Origin: Actinomadura_E scrupuli
Lineage (GTDB): Bacteria; Actinomycetota; Actinomycetes; Streptosporangiales; Streptosporangiaceae
Length of the DNA stretch: 64,000 nucleotides
Assembly (NCBI RefSeq): GCF_050971785.1
Contig: NZ_JBPCCU010000002.1
Span: 124,001 to 188,000, forward strand
Direction: 5' to 3'
The position numbers and the translations under genes are program-made. The notes below the pieces were generated by a model. The model searched no databases. It saw nothing but the letters and a program-made list of their open reading frames with translations, and was not told the DNA's origin. Positions 28,011-34,462 of the stretch are shown here, piece by piece (the first letter of the stretch is position 1; each line of letters begins with the position of its first letter).

Positions 28011-28106
28011 CAGGCGAGACCCGATGGCCTCGATGATCCCCGGGCGCAGTTCGGCAGCGCGGATCATGGCGTCGACGTCGACAGCGCGCCCTCCGGATGC
28101 TGTGGA
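28011..28106 (-). pseudogene. Possible AbiEii-type fragment (minus-strand piece)
   Basis: This stretch reads GGRAVDVDAMIRAAELRPG on the minus strand, resembling the RDFxDVDAxIRSG segment of AbiEii/AbiGii-type nucleotidyltransferase toxins. The fragment at 28150-28249 on the opposite strand carries the segment that would precede it, so an inversion broke the gene. Similarity is by eye over a short motif. Confidence 0.35.
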
Positions 28107-28149
28107 CGCCATCGAATGTTGAGCCGGGCATCGACTGGCGGGCACATCC

Positions 28150-28249
28150 GCCGGTCGGGTTGTCGGTGGGACCCGTGCCCCCCCCCGATGACGCCGTCGG
28201 CAACAAGATCACAGCGCTCTACGACCGAGGAAATACGTCTCTGACCTGA
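28150..28249 (+). pseudogene. AbiEii-type nucleotidyltransferase remnant
   Basis: The frame 28187-28249 encodes DDAVGNKITALYDRGNTSLT and stop. DDAVxNKxxALYxRG is a characteristic segment of the AbiEii-type nucleotidyltransferase toxins of abortive-infection systems. It is preceded by a run of nine C and cut off exactly where the first tRNA-derived attachment copy begins. Only a fragment remains, so it is not functional. The assignment rests on the motif alone. Confidence 0.5.
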
Positions 28250-28408
28250 ACCTTCGTGGTGGAGCGGGAGACGGGAATCGAACCCGCGCCGTCAGCCTGG
28301 GAATCAGACAGATCCGGGCCGGCCGGGCCGCTGAACTGGGCGTCCGGCCTGACAGGAGTGACCGTGATTGACCCCTGTTCACCGGGGCTAATGGCCCGTT
28401 AGTGGCCC
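28239..28408. repeat. Attachment-site copy A: tRNA-Gly 3' half plus arm
   Basis: Bases 28260-28303 repeat the 3' half and encoded CCA of the tRNA-Gly gene at 33650 with two mismatches; similarity to the sequence beyond the tRNA end starts at about 28239. It then departs at the anticodon loop (GGGAATCAGA instead of GGGAAGCTGA) into a conserved arm ending in the tandem repeat CTAATGGCCCG-TTAGTGGCCC (28388-28408). Read as the oldest hybrid attachment site of a cassette array. Confidence 0.75.
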
Positions 28409-28780
28409 GGCGCGACGCTACCTTCCTGCGGCGGCGGAGCCCTATCATCTGACCGGCTGCCGACTCCAAGCCGGTGCGTCGACCGCTCCGACAACCTGCG
28501 GACGTTTCGCGCGATCTTTCAGTCTCCGGACGCGTGCTGCCCTGCTCGGGAACGTTGCGCTCTGTCGATGCGTAGTGCCTGAGGGTCTGATGCCCACTCG
28601 TACAACTGGACCTCAAACGGATCGGCGTCGAACTCGACAAGACGCACCAGGGCATCCCGGTCTTGCTCGACAGTGGGCCGGTGCCGGACGTCTTCACGCC
28701 TGCTGCGCTACCCGTGCTTGCGTTGCACGCCGGTCCCCGCACGGTACTGGCAGGCACACAAACAAGACGGGAGTCGTTTT

Positions 28781-29437
28781 ATGCAACGCACTCTGGAACA
28801 ACCGATCACCCGGGACATGGATTTCGAGTTCCTTGCGGGTGTCGGTGAGGTCGTAATCCATTCACTCCCGAACTCGACCACCATCCGCGTCGACCTCGAT
28901 GCACCCGGCGGCCCGTACGAGGAGTGGGTGCGGAACGCCGCCCTCGTTGTGGGGGAAGGGCACGTCGGACTCACCGGACCTCGGCCATATAAGGGAACGA
29001 GTGGTCCGAAGATCACCCTTACGGTGCCGGAATACAGCGAAGTTGTTGTGGAAATCGGAAGTGGCAACATCGTAACCACAGGCTCTCTCGTGAACGCCTA
29101 TCTGCTCACTGAGAGCGGAAACGTCAACGTCGCTCACCTGAGCGGGGATCACAACACAGTGCGGACCGCTGATGGTGATGTCACCGTGGGGAGTAGCAGT
29201 GGAATGCTGGAAGCCTCAGCCACTGACGGCAACATCCACGCGGCCGGCATCAGCGGGCGCGCCAAGCTGAGCGCCCCCAAGGGCGGAGTCCGCGTCGTCG
29301 CCGACGATCCGAGCTTGCTGGCGGTCGTCGTCCGCGATGGCTCCACACTGGACATCAGCGGCAGCTACAAACCGGAGAACGTAGCCGTGTTTGCACTCCT
29401 AACCGATGATCCCGGAACCCGGGTATACATCGGCTGA
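28781..29437 (+). CDS. Cassette cargo: beta-strand-repeat (adhesin-like) protein
   Basis: A 218-residue acidic protein without signal peptide or transmembrane segment. Most of it is short beta strands with periodic Gly/Asp/Asn and the pattern GSGNIVTTG, ESGNVNVAHLSG, ADGDVTVGSSSG, TDGNIHAAGISG, which matches the DUF4097-type putative adhesin or beta-helix repeats. Similar cytoplasmic proteins are common and functionally unknown. ATG 28781 has GGGAG upstream; the in-frame extension was excluded. It is the only intact gene between attachment copies A and B. A weak frame on the minus strand near 28535-28660 (reading VRLVEFDADPFEVQLYEW) may be a further remnant. Confidence 0.7.
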   Translation: MQRTLEQPITRDMDFEFLAGVGEVVIHSLPNSTTIRVDLDAPGGPYEEWVRNAALVVGEGHVGLTGPRPYKGTSGPKITLTVPEYSEVVVEIGSGNIVTTGSLVNAYLLTESGNVNVAHLSGDHNTVRTADGDVTVGSSSGMLEASATDGNIHAAGISGRAKLSAPKGGVRVVADDPSLLAVVVRDGSTLDISGSYKPENVAVFALLTDDPGTRVYIG

Positions 29438-29547
29438 GATTCTAGGGCGGCCGTAGGTCCGTGAGGTTCGCCGTGCTGGCGATGTCTGTCTAGACCGCAC
29501 ACAGCCGTAGGCAGGGGCAAGACCGGTCTGCCGACAGGTCCACATCA

Positions 29548-29573
29548 CAGGGCGCGGCCTCCGCCGCGCCCTG
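29548..29573. terminator. Hairpin terminator after the adhesin-like gene
   Basis: Perfect 10-bp stem CAGGGCGCGG / CCGCGCCCTG with a 6-base loop, 110 bases after the stop of the cargo gene. The rest of 29438-29697 shows nothing. Confidence 0.7.
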
Positions 29574-29697
29574 TTCCCTGTCGAGCCGATCGTGCACCAG
29601 ATCCGTCACCATCGCTTCTCGCGCACAACGGAGAGGCCAGCGCGCCGGTCCCGTGGCCTAAAGGCAGCACGAGGGCCCTAACAAGCATAAAATGATC

Positions 29698-29890
29698 AAG
29701 GCCCAGGTTGGGGATCACGTCCCTGGCCTGGGCCTTCTCGGTGGAGCGGGTGACGGGAATTGAACCCACGCCGTCAGCTTGGGAATCAGACGGATCCGGG
29801 CCGTCAGGGGCGCTGACCTGGGCTCGGGTGTGACCGCCAGTATCCGCTGTTGACCCCTCTTCACGCTGGCTAATGGCACGCTAATTGCAC
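29698..29890. repeat. Attachment-site copy B: hairpin, tRNA-Gly 3' half and arm
   Basis: Starts with the hairpin AAGGCCCAGG/CCTGGGCCTT (29698-29736), also found beside the real tRNA, then the 44-base tRNA 3' half (29742-29785, two mismatches to the real gene), then the conserved arm ending in CTAATGGCACG-CTAATTGCAC (29870-29890). The 11-base tandem repeats resemble arm-type binding sites of tyrosine recombinases. Confidence 0.8.
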
Positions 29891-30044
29891 GAGAGCCAGC
29901 CAGTGGCCTGGCCCTTCGCCTGCGCGTCGCGCACTCCCCCGGCCACCTCCACCCCTGGCAGACGACCGCCAATCGCGCGGGCTGCGCATCCCGGAGTCCG
30001 AGACCCCGCCGGAAGCGTTCTAGTGATGGCGCCATACTCGCAAC
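29891..30044. other. Cassette lead region, no gene seen
   Basis: Short GC-rich stretch between the arm repeats of copy B and the next cargo gene. It should contain the promoter of the cargo gene; nothing else is recognisable. Confidence 0.4.
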
Positions 30045-30326
30045 ATGGACCGCTACCAGGGGCCGGCCCGCTTGGAGTGGTGGGCGAACAAGGACACATG
30101 CCTGGCCTCCATCGACGTGCGCCTACTTGTGGTCAGCGATAGCGCAGGGTGGCGTGCGACTGCAGCCTTTGCCTCACCCCTGACCGGCGAAGACCGCGAG
30201 GGTTGGGAGTTCCTCAAGGTGCTATCCCCCTATTTCACCCTGAGATTCGAGAGTGAGGAAGACGCCACGATCGACGTACGCGTGGACGAGCCTGAAGAGG
30301 GCGAACTGGTCCTCTCTGTCGTGTAA
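30045..30326 (+). CDS. Cassette cargo: small acidic hypothetical protein
   Basis: A 93-residue protein, MDRYQGPARLEWWANKDTC at the N-terminus and a very acidic C-terminus (RVDEPEEGELVLSV). Alternating beta strands are expected; no transmembrane segment. Orphan acidic proteins of about this size in mobile regions often act as immunity proteins or anti-restriction proteins, but no family is recognised. It sits between attachment copy B and the IS element. Confidence 0.6.
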   Translation: MDRYQGPARLEWWANKDTCLASIDVRLLVVSDSAGWRATAAFASPLTGEDREGWEFLKVLSPYFTLRFESEEDATIDVRVDEPEEGELVLSVV

Positions 30327-30577
30327 AGCATGAGCCTGGCGGTCGTACCGAACCCTGTGACCGCGTTCGCTGTTCGTCGCCTGCAGGCCGTTGCTCAGTG
30401 AACGGTCGCGCAGGGACTCGCCACCCTTGATCAAAAACGGCTCAACTCAGTAGCTTGGCCACTTGATCCGTAGACCGATCAAGATCGTCCACAGCCATTC
30501 ATGACGGTCCTCGGGGCCTGCTCGTGGGGCGTGTCCGCCGCCGTGTGTTCCATGGCCGTCCACGGTCGGGACTTCCC
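30327..30577. other. Non-coding stretch between cargo gene and IS element
   Basis: Lower GC than its surroundings and with no supported reading frame. The sequence TTGATCCGTAGACCGATCAA near 30463 is an imperfect inverted repeat. Nothing else is recognised. Confidence 0.4.
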
Positions 30578-30636
30578 CCTTGAACGTGGACACCTTCAGA
30601 CCTGGATCATGAGTGGTTCAGGGAGAGGAGTCCTTG

Positions 30637-30921
30637 TTGGGCACGTTCAAGTACCCGGCTGAGTTCCGGGCCGATGCCGTGGCGATGGTTCGTTCATCGA
30701 GCAAGCCGATCGCTCAGGTCGCTAGAGACCTGGGGATCAATCACGAGACGTTGCGGACCTGGTTGCGTGCCGCTGACGCAGCAGAGCGGCCCGGTGCGGC
30801 GCAGGAGTCGGCCAAGGACACCGAGCTGGCCCGGTTGCGTAAGGAGGTCGCCGAGCTCAGGTTGGAGCGGGAGGTGCTGCGGAAGGCGGCGGCGTATTTC
30901 GCTCGGGAGACGCTGGGGTGA
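30637..30921 (+). CDS. IS3-family transposase OrfA
   Basis: About 94 residues with an HTH of the transposase_8 type (FRADAVAMVRSSSKPIAQVA, LGINHETLRTWLR) and a C-terminal leucine-zipper-like coiled coil (ELARLRKEVAELRLEREVLR). TTG 30637 is preferred as the start because of the GAGAGGAG ribosome binding site ahead of it; a GTG at 30613 is in frame. The 3' end overlaps orfB by 4 bases (GTGA). Confidence 0.88.
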   Translation: MGTFKYPAEFRADAVAMVRSSSKPIAQVARDLGINHETLRTWLRAADAAERPGAAQESAKDTELARLRKEVAELRLEREVLRKAAAYFARETLG

Positions 30922-31808
30922 GCCGCTTTCACTTCGTCGAATCCCATCACCGCGCCTATGGCGTGAAGCGGCTGTGCCAGATCATGAACATCTCACGTTC
31001 GGGGTTCTATCGGTGGCGTCAGGCTGCCCCGGCACGAGTCGCCCAGGCGGCCCAGGACGCTGGTCTGGTCGAGCGGATCCGCACGATCCACGCCGAGTCC
31101 GGGCGGGCCTACGGGTCACCGCGGGTGCACGCCGAACTCCGCGCCGCCGGCCTGCCGGTCAACCGTAAGCGGGTGGAGCGCCTCATGCGTGAGCATCAGA
31201 TTGTGGGCGCTCATCAGCGTCGGCGGACCCGCACCACGATCCCCGATCGGGTGGCCGGCCCGGTGCCGGACCTGCTCCGACGCGACTTCACCGCGACCGC
31301 ACCCAACAGCCGCTGGGTGGGTGACATCACCTACCTGCCGGCGGGTGGGCGGTGGATGTATCTGGCCACGGTCATCGACCTGTATTCACGCCGCCTGGTG
31401 GGCTATTCGATGGCCGACCACATGCGCGCCGATCTCGTCATCGACGCGCTGCACGCGGCCGTGCGGTCCCGGGGCTGCAACGTCACCGGGGTGATCTTTC
31501 ACACCGATCGCGGCTCCCAGTACAGCTCGGCCGCGTTCGCGCAGGCGTGTGCGGCGGCCGGGGTGCGCCAGTCGATGGGAGCGGTCGGATCGAGCGCGGA
31601 CAACGCCGCGGCCGAGTCGTTCTTCGCCAGCCTCAAACGAGAGATTCTCCCCACGCGAGGCTGGCCCACCATCGGCCAGGCGCGCCTGGCCGTGTTCAGC
31701 TGGCTGACCTTCTACAACACCCGACGACGCCACTCGGCCCTCAGCTACCTCAGCCCCGCCGACTACGAAACAACATCGACCACCACTACGCTGCCAACCG
31801 CCGCATAA
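30918..31808 (+). CDS. IS3-family transposase OrfB (DDE integrase core)
   Basis: A 296-residue rve-domain transposase. The catalytic triad is intact: Asp in WVGDITYLP, Asp in VIFHTDRGSQY, and Glu in NAAAESFFASLKRE. An HTH_21-like N-terminal part precedes the core (HHRAYGVKRLC; YGSPRVHAELRAAG). It starts at GTG 30918 inside the end of orfA, which allows coupled translation or a frameshifted fusion. The element therefore looks active. Confidence 0.92.
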   Translation: MSRFHFVESHHRAYGVKRLCQIMNISRSGFYRWRQAAPARVAQAAQDAGLVERIRTIHAESGRAYGSPRVHAELRAAGLPVNRKRVERLMREHQIVGAHQRRRTRTTIPDRVAGPVPDLLRRDFTATAPNSRWVGDITYLPAGGRWMYLATVIDLYSRRLVGYSMADHMRADLVIDALHAAVRSRGCNVTGVIFHTDRGSQYSSAAFAQACAAAGVRQSMGAVGSSADNAAAESFFASLKREILPTRGWPTIGQARLAVFSWLTFYNTRRRHSALSYLSPADYETTSTTTTLPTAA

Positions 31809-31852
31809 CAACCGGTGTCCACAATCAAGGTGGAACCCCCGTCGTCCAGGGT

Positions 31853-31874
31853 TGCCGTTAGCACTGCCGTTAGC
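31853..31874 (-). repeat. Inverted copy of the cassette arm repeats
   Basis: Two copies of TGCCGTTAGC separated by AC. Reverse-complemented, this matches the 11-base CTAATGGCACG tandem found at the arms of attachment copies A, B and C. It lies 22 bases from the IS right end and marks a cassette arm in the opposite orientation. Confidence 0.55.
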
Positions 31875-31908
31875 AGTCTCGCCCAGGGAAGATCACGCGT
31901 TCAGGCTG

Positions 31909-32268
31909 TCAGATTGGTTCCTCGTCAGCTGACCGTAGACGCTCCCACTGCGGGTCGTAGCAGACAAGACCATGCTCAACCGCTAGTTGGACGGCCTCTG
32001 CGGAGAGCTGCTCTGATCTCCCGTAGGGCATTGTCAGATAGATCATTGGACCGGAAACGCTGTCGATCACTGGACCCCAACGAGAAGTCTCGACTCCGTT
32101 CAAGTTGGCCCAGCGCTCGGCCAGCGCGACCGCATAGGCGAGAACGCGCGGGGTGGGCTCGATCTCTTCGTCTTCCATGTACGTGTCGTAGAGCCGTTCG
32201 TAGACAGCCCCACCCTCGACATCGTCAGCGGGCTGCGCCCCCTCCCACAGCGCCAGGTCATAACTCAT
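31909..32268 (-). CDS. Cassette cargo: small acidic hypothetical protein
   Basis: A 119-residue acidic protein beginning MSYDLALWEGAQPADD, with RVLAYAVALAERW and a C-terminal VQLAVEHGLVCYDPQWERL. The pattern MSYDLAxWEGxxP followed by a helical middle and VxLAxxxGLVxYDPQ is a recurrent orphan family in actinomycetes, found in accessory regions and often near polymorphic toxins. Function is unknown; an immunity role is a guess from context. It is transcribed towards the IS element. Confidence 0.65.
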   Translation of the reverse strand: MSYDLALWEGAQPADDVEGGAVYERLYDTYMEDEEIEPTPRVLAYAVALAERWANLNGVETSRWGPVIDSVSGPMIYLTMPYGRSEQLSAEAVQLAVEHGLVCYDPQWERLRSADEEPI

Positions 32269-32349
32269 GCCGGCAGTATGCCGCCCGCTACCGATATCGC
32301 GGTGTTCAAGCGCTGATCGTTAAGACACAGGCAAGCGCCAATGACGGCG

Positions 32350-32520
32350 CCCTGACCTGGGTCTCTGTCGGTGGAGCGGGTGACGGGAATCGAACCCGCG
32401 CCGTCAGCTTGGGAATCAGACGGATTCGAGCCGTCATGGTCGCTGACCTGGGCTTCGATGTGACCGCCAGTGCCCCGGGTTGCCCCCTGTTCACCCTGGC
32501 TAATGGCACGCTAATGGCAC
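32350..32520. repeat. Attachment-site copy C: tRNA-Gly 3' half plus arm
   Basis: Bases 32372-32415 are identical over all 44 bases to the 3' half of the intact tRNA-Gly gene, making this the youngest copy. The arm that follows is close to that of copy B (CGCTGACCTGGGCT, GTGTGACCGCCAGT-like blocks) and ends in CTAATGGCACG-CTAATGGCAC (32500-32520). Sequence to the left (from 32350) retains only one half of the hairpin seen at copy B. Confidence 0.82.
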
Positions 32521-32766
32521 ACGCCTCCAGCTCCGATCGTGGGCTCACTTCCCCTCAAGCGCTCCGTGCCTCGGGCAGGTGGACCCTGAGTGGAGAGGGG
32601 CCGGCCACCACTCCGAGCATCACGCGGCGGTCGATCACCCCTAACCCTGTACGGCGCTGTGCCCCCAAAGACATCCGAGCTCCAGGCTCCTCGTGGCCGC
32701 AGCAGTTTGAGGGCCGGCCGGCCGCGCGCACCCTGGTATCCTACTTTGAGTAGTATAATTGGAGTC
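32521..32766. other. Cassette lead region with toxin-antitoxin promoter
   Basis: No gene is seen before the antitoxin start. The last 30 bases hold the promoter and operator annotated separately. Confidence 0.5.
32741..32759 (+). promoter_or_regulatory. Promoter and operator of the toxin-antitoxin pair
   Basis: A perfect -10 box TATAAT (32754-32759) lies 7 bases before the antitoxin ATG, so the transcript is expected to be leaderless. The inverted repeat CTACT-TTG-AGTAG (32741-32753) abuts the -10 box and is well placed for repression by the ribbon-helix-helix antitoxin. No clear -35 box is seen. Confidence 0.7.
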
Positions 32767-33066
32767 ATGACCACGCCACCGGGAACGGGCACCGCCCGGA
32801 AGAGTCCTGCGCGACGTCGCCGCCGCGAATCATCCGAATCTCCCGACCCGACCGTCAAGAAGTCGGTGACATTGCGTCGTAGCCTGGCCGAGGAGATCGA
32901 AGCTCGTACAGGAGCACGCGGTTTCTCCTCCTTCCTGGACTCTGCCGCCGAGCGACACCTGGCTCTGCTGAAGGCCCAGGAGATCGTAGACGACCACACG
33001 ACACGGCTCGGAGAGTTCACCCCCGAAGAGATGGCAGAGGCAGAGGCCGCATGGCGCGGCGAGTGA
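32767..33066 (+). CDS. Ribbon-helix-helix antitoxin
   Basis: A 99-residue protein with a basic, disordered N-terminus (KSPARRRRRESS), a ribbon-helix-helix-like core (TVKKSVTLRRSLAEEIEAR, then FSSFLDSAAERHLALL) and an acidic C-terminal toxin-binding tail (LGEFTPEEMAEAEAAW). It overlaps the PIN-domain gene by 16 bases, the standard order of a type II toxin-antitoxin operon. It should bind the operator at 32741 with its partner. Confidence 0.8.
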   Translation: MTTPPGTGTARKSPARRRRRESSESPDPTVKKSVTLRRSLAEEIEARTGARGFSSFLDSAAERHLALLKAQEIVDDHTTRLGEFTPEEMAEAEAAWRGE

Positions 33067-33497
33067 ACCAGCCTGGCCTGCTGGCCGGCCCGGTACTGGT
33101 CCTGGACGCCCAAGCCCTTTCTCTGCTGGCCGACGACGACCGCGGCATGCTGGCCCGGCTGGACTTGGCGCGCCGTGACGGCTTCGCGCCCATCATCAGC
33201 GCCGTAACGATCGTCGAGCAGCGCCGCGCTGGTCGCGCAGCCAAGCGGCTGGAGTGGGTGCGATCCAGGCTGACAGTGATCGACGTCACCGAGGGCCTGG
33301 CCGATCTCGCGGCGGCCTTACTGGAAGACGCCGGCCTCTCGGGTCACGACTGCGTCGTGGACGCCTTGGTGGTAGCCACCGCAGCAAGCGGAACCGGCCC
33401 GTCAAAGGTCGCCTCCAGCGACGGCTCCCACATTCCAAGATTGTGCGAAGCGGCCAGCCTGCAACGACCATCCCGGGTGGAATGGCTCCGCATCTGA
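33051..33497 (+). CDS. PIN-domain toxin (VapC-like ribonuclease)
   Basis: A 148-residue PIN-domain protein. Acidic residues expected to bind the metal are in VLVLDAQALSLL, in VEQRR and in GHDCVVDALVVATA. VapC-type toxins cleave tRNA or rRNA. The last part of the gene is duplicated in the scar at 21.9 kb. As cargo of a tRNA-associated cassette it would help stabilise the unit. Confidence 0.82.
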   Translation: MARRVNQPGLLAGPVLVLDAQALSLLADDDRGMLARLDLARRDGFAPIISAVTIVEQRRAGRAAKRLEWVRSRLTVIDVTEGLADLAAALLEDAGLSGHDCVVDALVVATAASGTGPSKVASSDGSHIPRLCEAASLQRPSRVEWLRI

Positions 33498-33560
33498 TCG
33501 CTCCCACCGACGAGCATCACCGGCAACCGAGAAGATGGGCGCACTCGTCCCACGGCCTCC

Positions 33561-33644
33561 TTGCACGTTAATTGCACGGCGGGCACAACAGCCCTAGAAA
33601 CGATCAAGGCCCAGGTTGGGGATCATGTCCCTGGCCTGGGCCTT
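33561..33644. repeat. Right arm of the cassette array and tRNA terminator
   Basis: TTGCACGTTAATTGCAC (33561-33577) is another pair of arm-type repeats. It is followed by AGCCCTAGAAACGATC and the hairpin AAGGCCCAGG/CCTGGGCCTT (33606-33644), which reads as the terminator of the leftward tRNA-Gly gene six bases away. The same block occurs in the scar at 21.95 kb and, partly, at copy B. Confidence 0.75.
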
Positions 33645-33649
33645 CGCTG

Positions 33650-33723
33650 TGGAGCGGGTGACGGGAATCGAACCCGCGCCGTCAGCTTGGGAAGCTGAAG
33701 TTCTGCCATTGAACCACACCCGC
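33650..33723 (-). tRNA. tRNA-Gly(CCC)
   Basis: A complete cloverleaf on the minus strand. The acceptor GCGGGTG pairs with CACCCGC, the anticodon arm is TCAGC-TTCCCAA-GCTGA with anticodon CCC, the T arm has GGTTCGATTCC, and CCA is encoded. Its 3' half is the source of attachment copies A, B and C to the left, so it is the integration target that stays intact after each insertion. Confidence 0.95.
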
Positions 33724-33856
33724 ATGTGGCGCCCCGGAAGGCGACCGCTCGCCCATGGTACCGGATCCCGCAGTCCCATGAGACTCCTGCGGACGATCAC
33801 GATGACGGTCCGCCCGCGACTCTCCGCAGGGGGGTTTGGCGCGGCGGAAGTCAGGG

Positions 33857-33870
33857 AAACGGTACCGTTT
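33857..33870. promoter_or_regulatory. 14-bp perfect palindrome before dcd
   Basis: AAACGGTACCGTTT ends 4 bases before the dcd GTG start. A protein bound here would block initiation. It does not match the consensus I know for NrdR or LexA boxes. The regulator is unknown. Confidence 0.55.
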
Positions 33871-33874
33871 TGAC

Positions 33875-34450
33875 GTGCTGCTCTCCGATCGTGACATCAG
33901 GGCCGAGCTCGACTCCGGGCGAACGAAGATCGACCCGTATGACCCGGCCATGGTCCAGCCGTCCAGCATCGACGTGCGGCTGGACCGCTACTTCCGGGTG
34001 TTCGAGAACCACAAGTATCCGCACATCGATCCGGCCGAGGAGCAGGCGGACCTGACCCGGCTGGTCGAGATCGAAGCGGATGAGGCGTTCATCCTGCACC
34101 CCGGGGAGTTCGTGCTGGCCTCGACGTACGAGATCTTCGCGTTGCCGGACGATCTTGCCGCCCGGCTGGAGGGGAAGTCCAGTCTGGGGCGGCTGGGCCT
34201 GCTGACGCACTCCACCGCGGGCTGGATCGACCCCGGGTTCAGCGGCCACGTCACGCTGGAGCTGTCTAACGTCGCGACGCTGCCGATCAAGCTGTGGCCG
34301 GGGATGAAGATCGGCCAGATGTGCCTGTTCCGGACGACGTCGCCGGCCGAGCATCCGTACGGCTCGGAGAAGTACGGCTCGCGCTACCAGGACCAGCGTG
34401 GCCCGACCCCGTCCAAGTCGTACCTCAACTTCCACCGGTCCAAGGTCTGA
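33875..34450 (+). CDS. dcd: dCTP deaminase, bifunctional DcdB type
   Basis: A 191-residue enzyme converting dCTP to dUMP for dTMP synthesis. Trimeric dUTPase-superfamily motifs are complete: PSSIDVRLD, EGKSSLGRLGL, HSTAGWIDPGFSGHVTLELS and GPTPSKSYLNF. The HSTAGxIDPGFSGH form matches the actinobacterial enzymes that combine deaminase and dUTPase activities. GTG 33875 gives the usual start (VLLSDRDIRAE read as MLLSDRDI); the longer frame has no support. Confidence 0.95.
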   Translation: MLLSDRDIRAELDSGRTKIDPYDPAMVQPSSIDVRLDRYFRVFENHKYPHIDPAEEQADLTRLVEIEADEAFILHPGEFVLASTYEIFALPDDLAARLEGKSSLGRLGLLTHSTAGWIDPGFSGHVTLELSNVATLPIKLWPGMKIGQMCLFRTTSPAEHPYGSEKYGSRYQDQRGPTPSKSYLNFHRSKV

Positions 34451-34462
34451 GCCGCCCCGGCC

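Larger units (their letters stand above)
30578..31830 (+). mobile_element. IS3-family insertion sequence
   Basis: About 1.25 kb bounded by imperfect terminal inverted repeats CCTTGAACGTGGACACC (left) and GGTGTCCACAATCAAGG (right). It carries the usual orfA and orfB. No target-site duplication is evident at these ends, so the flanks may have been rearranged after insertion. It interrupts the cassette between attachment copies B and C. Confidence 0.88.

Noticed and set aside
28209..28757. 182-codon minus-strand frame ending in ARVRFPSPAPP
   Set aside because: The RVRFPSPAP end is the familiar translation of a tRNA 3' half, not a protein.
28260..32415. Three further tRNA-Gly genes
   Set aside because: Copies at 28260, 29742 and 32372 contain only the 3' half; the 5' acceptor, D arm and half of the anticodon arm are absent, so they are attachment-site remnants.
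28260..33650. CRISPR array
   Set aside because: The repeated tRNA pieces are 1.3-2.6 kb apart, not evenly spaced at 30-40 bases, and no cas gene is present.
33724..33874. Longer dcd reading frame starting at 33836
   Set aside because: The extra 13 residues (ARRKSGKRYRFDV) cover the palindrome and precede the universally conserved LLSDRDI start.
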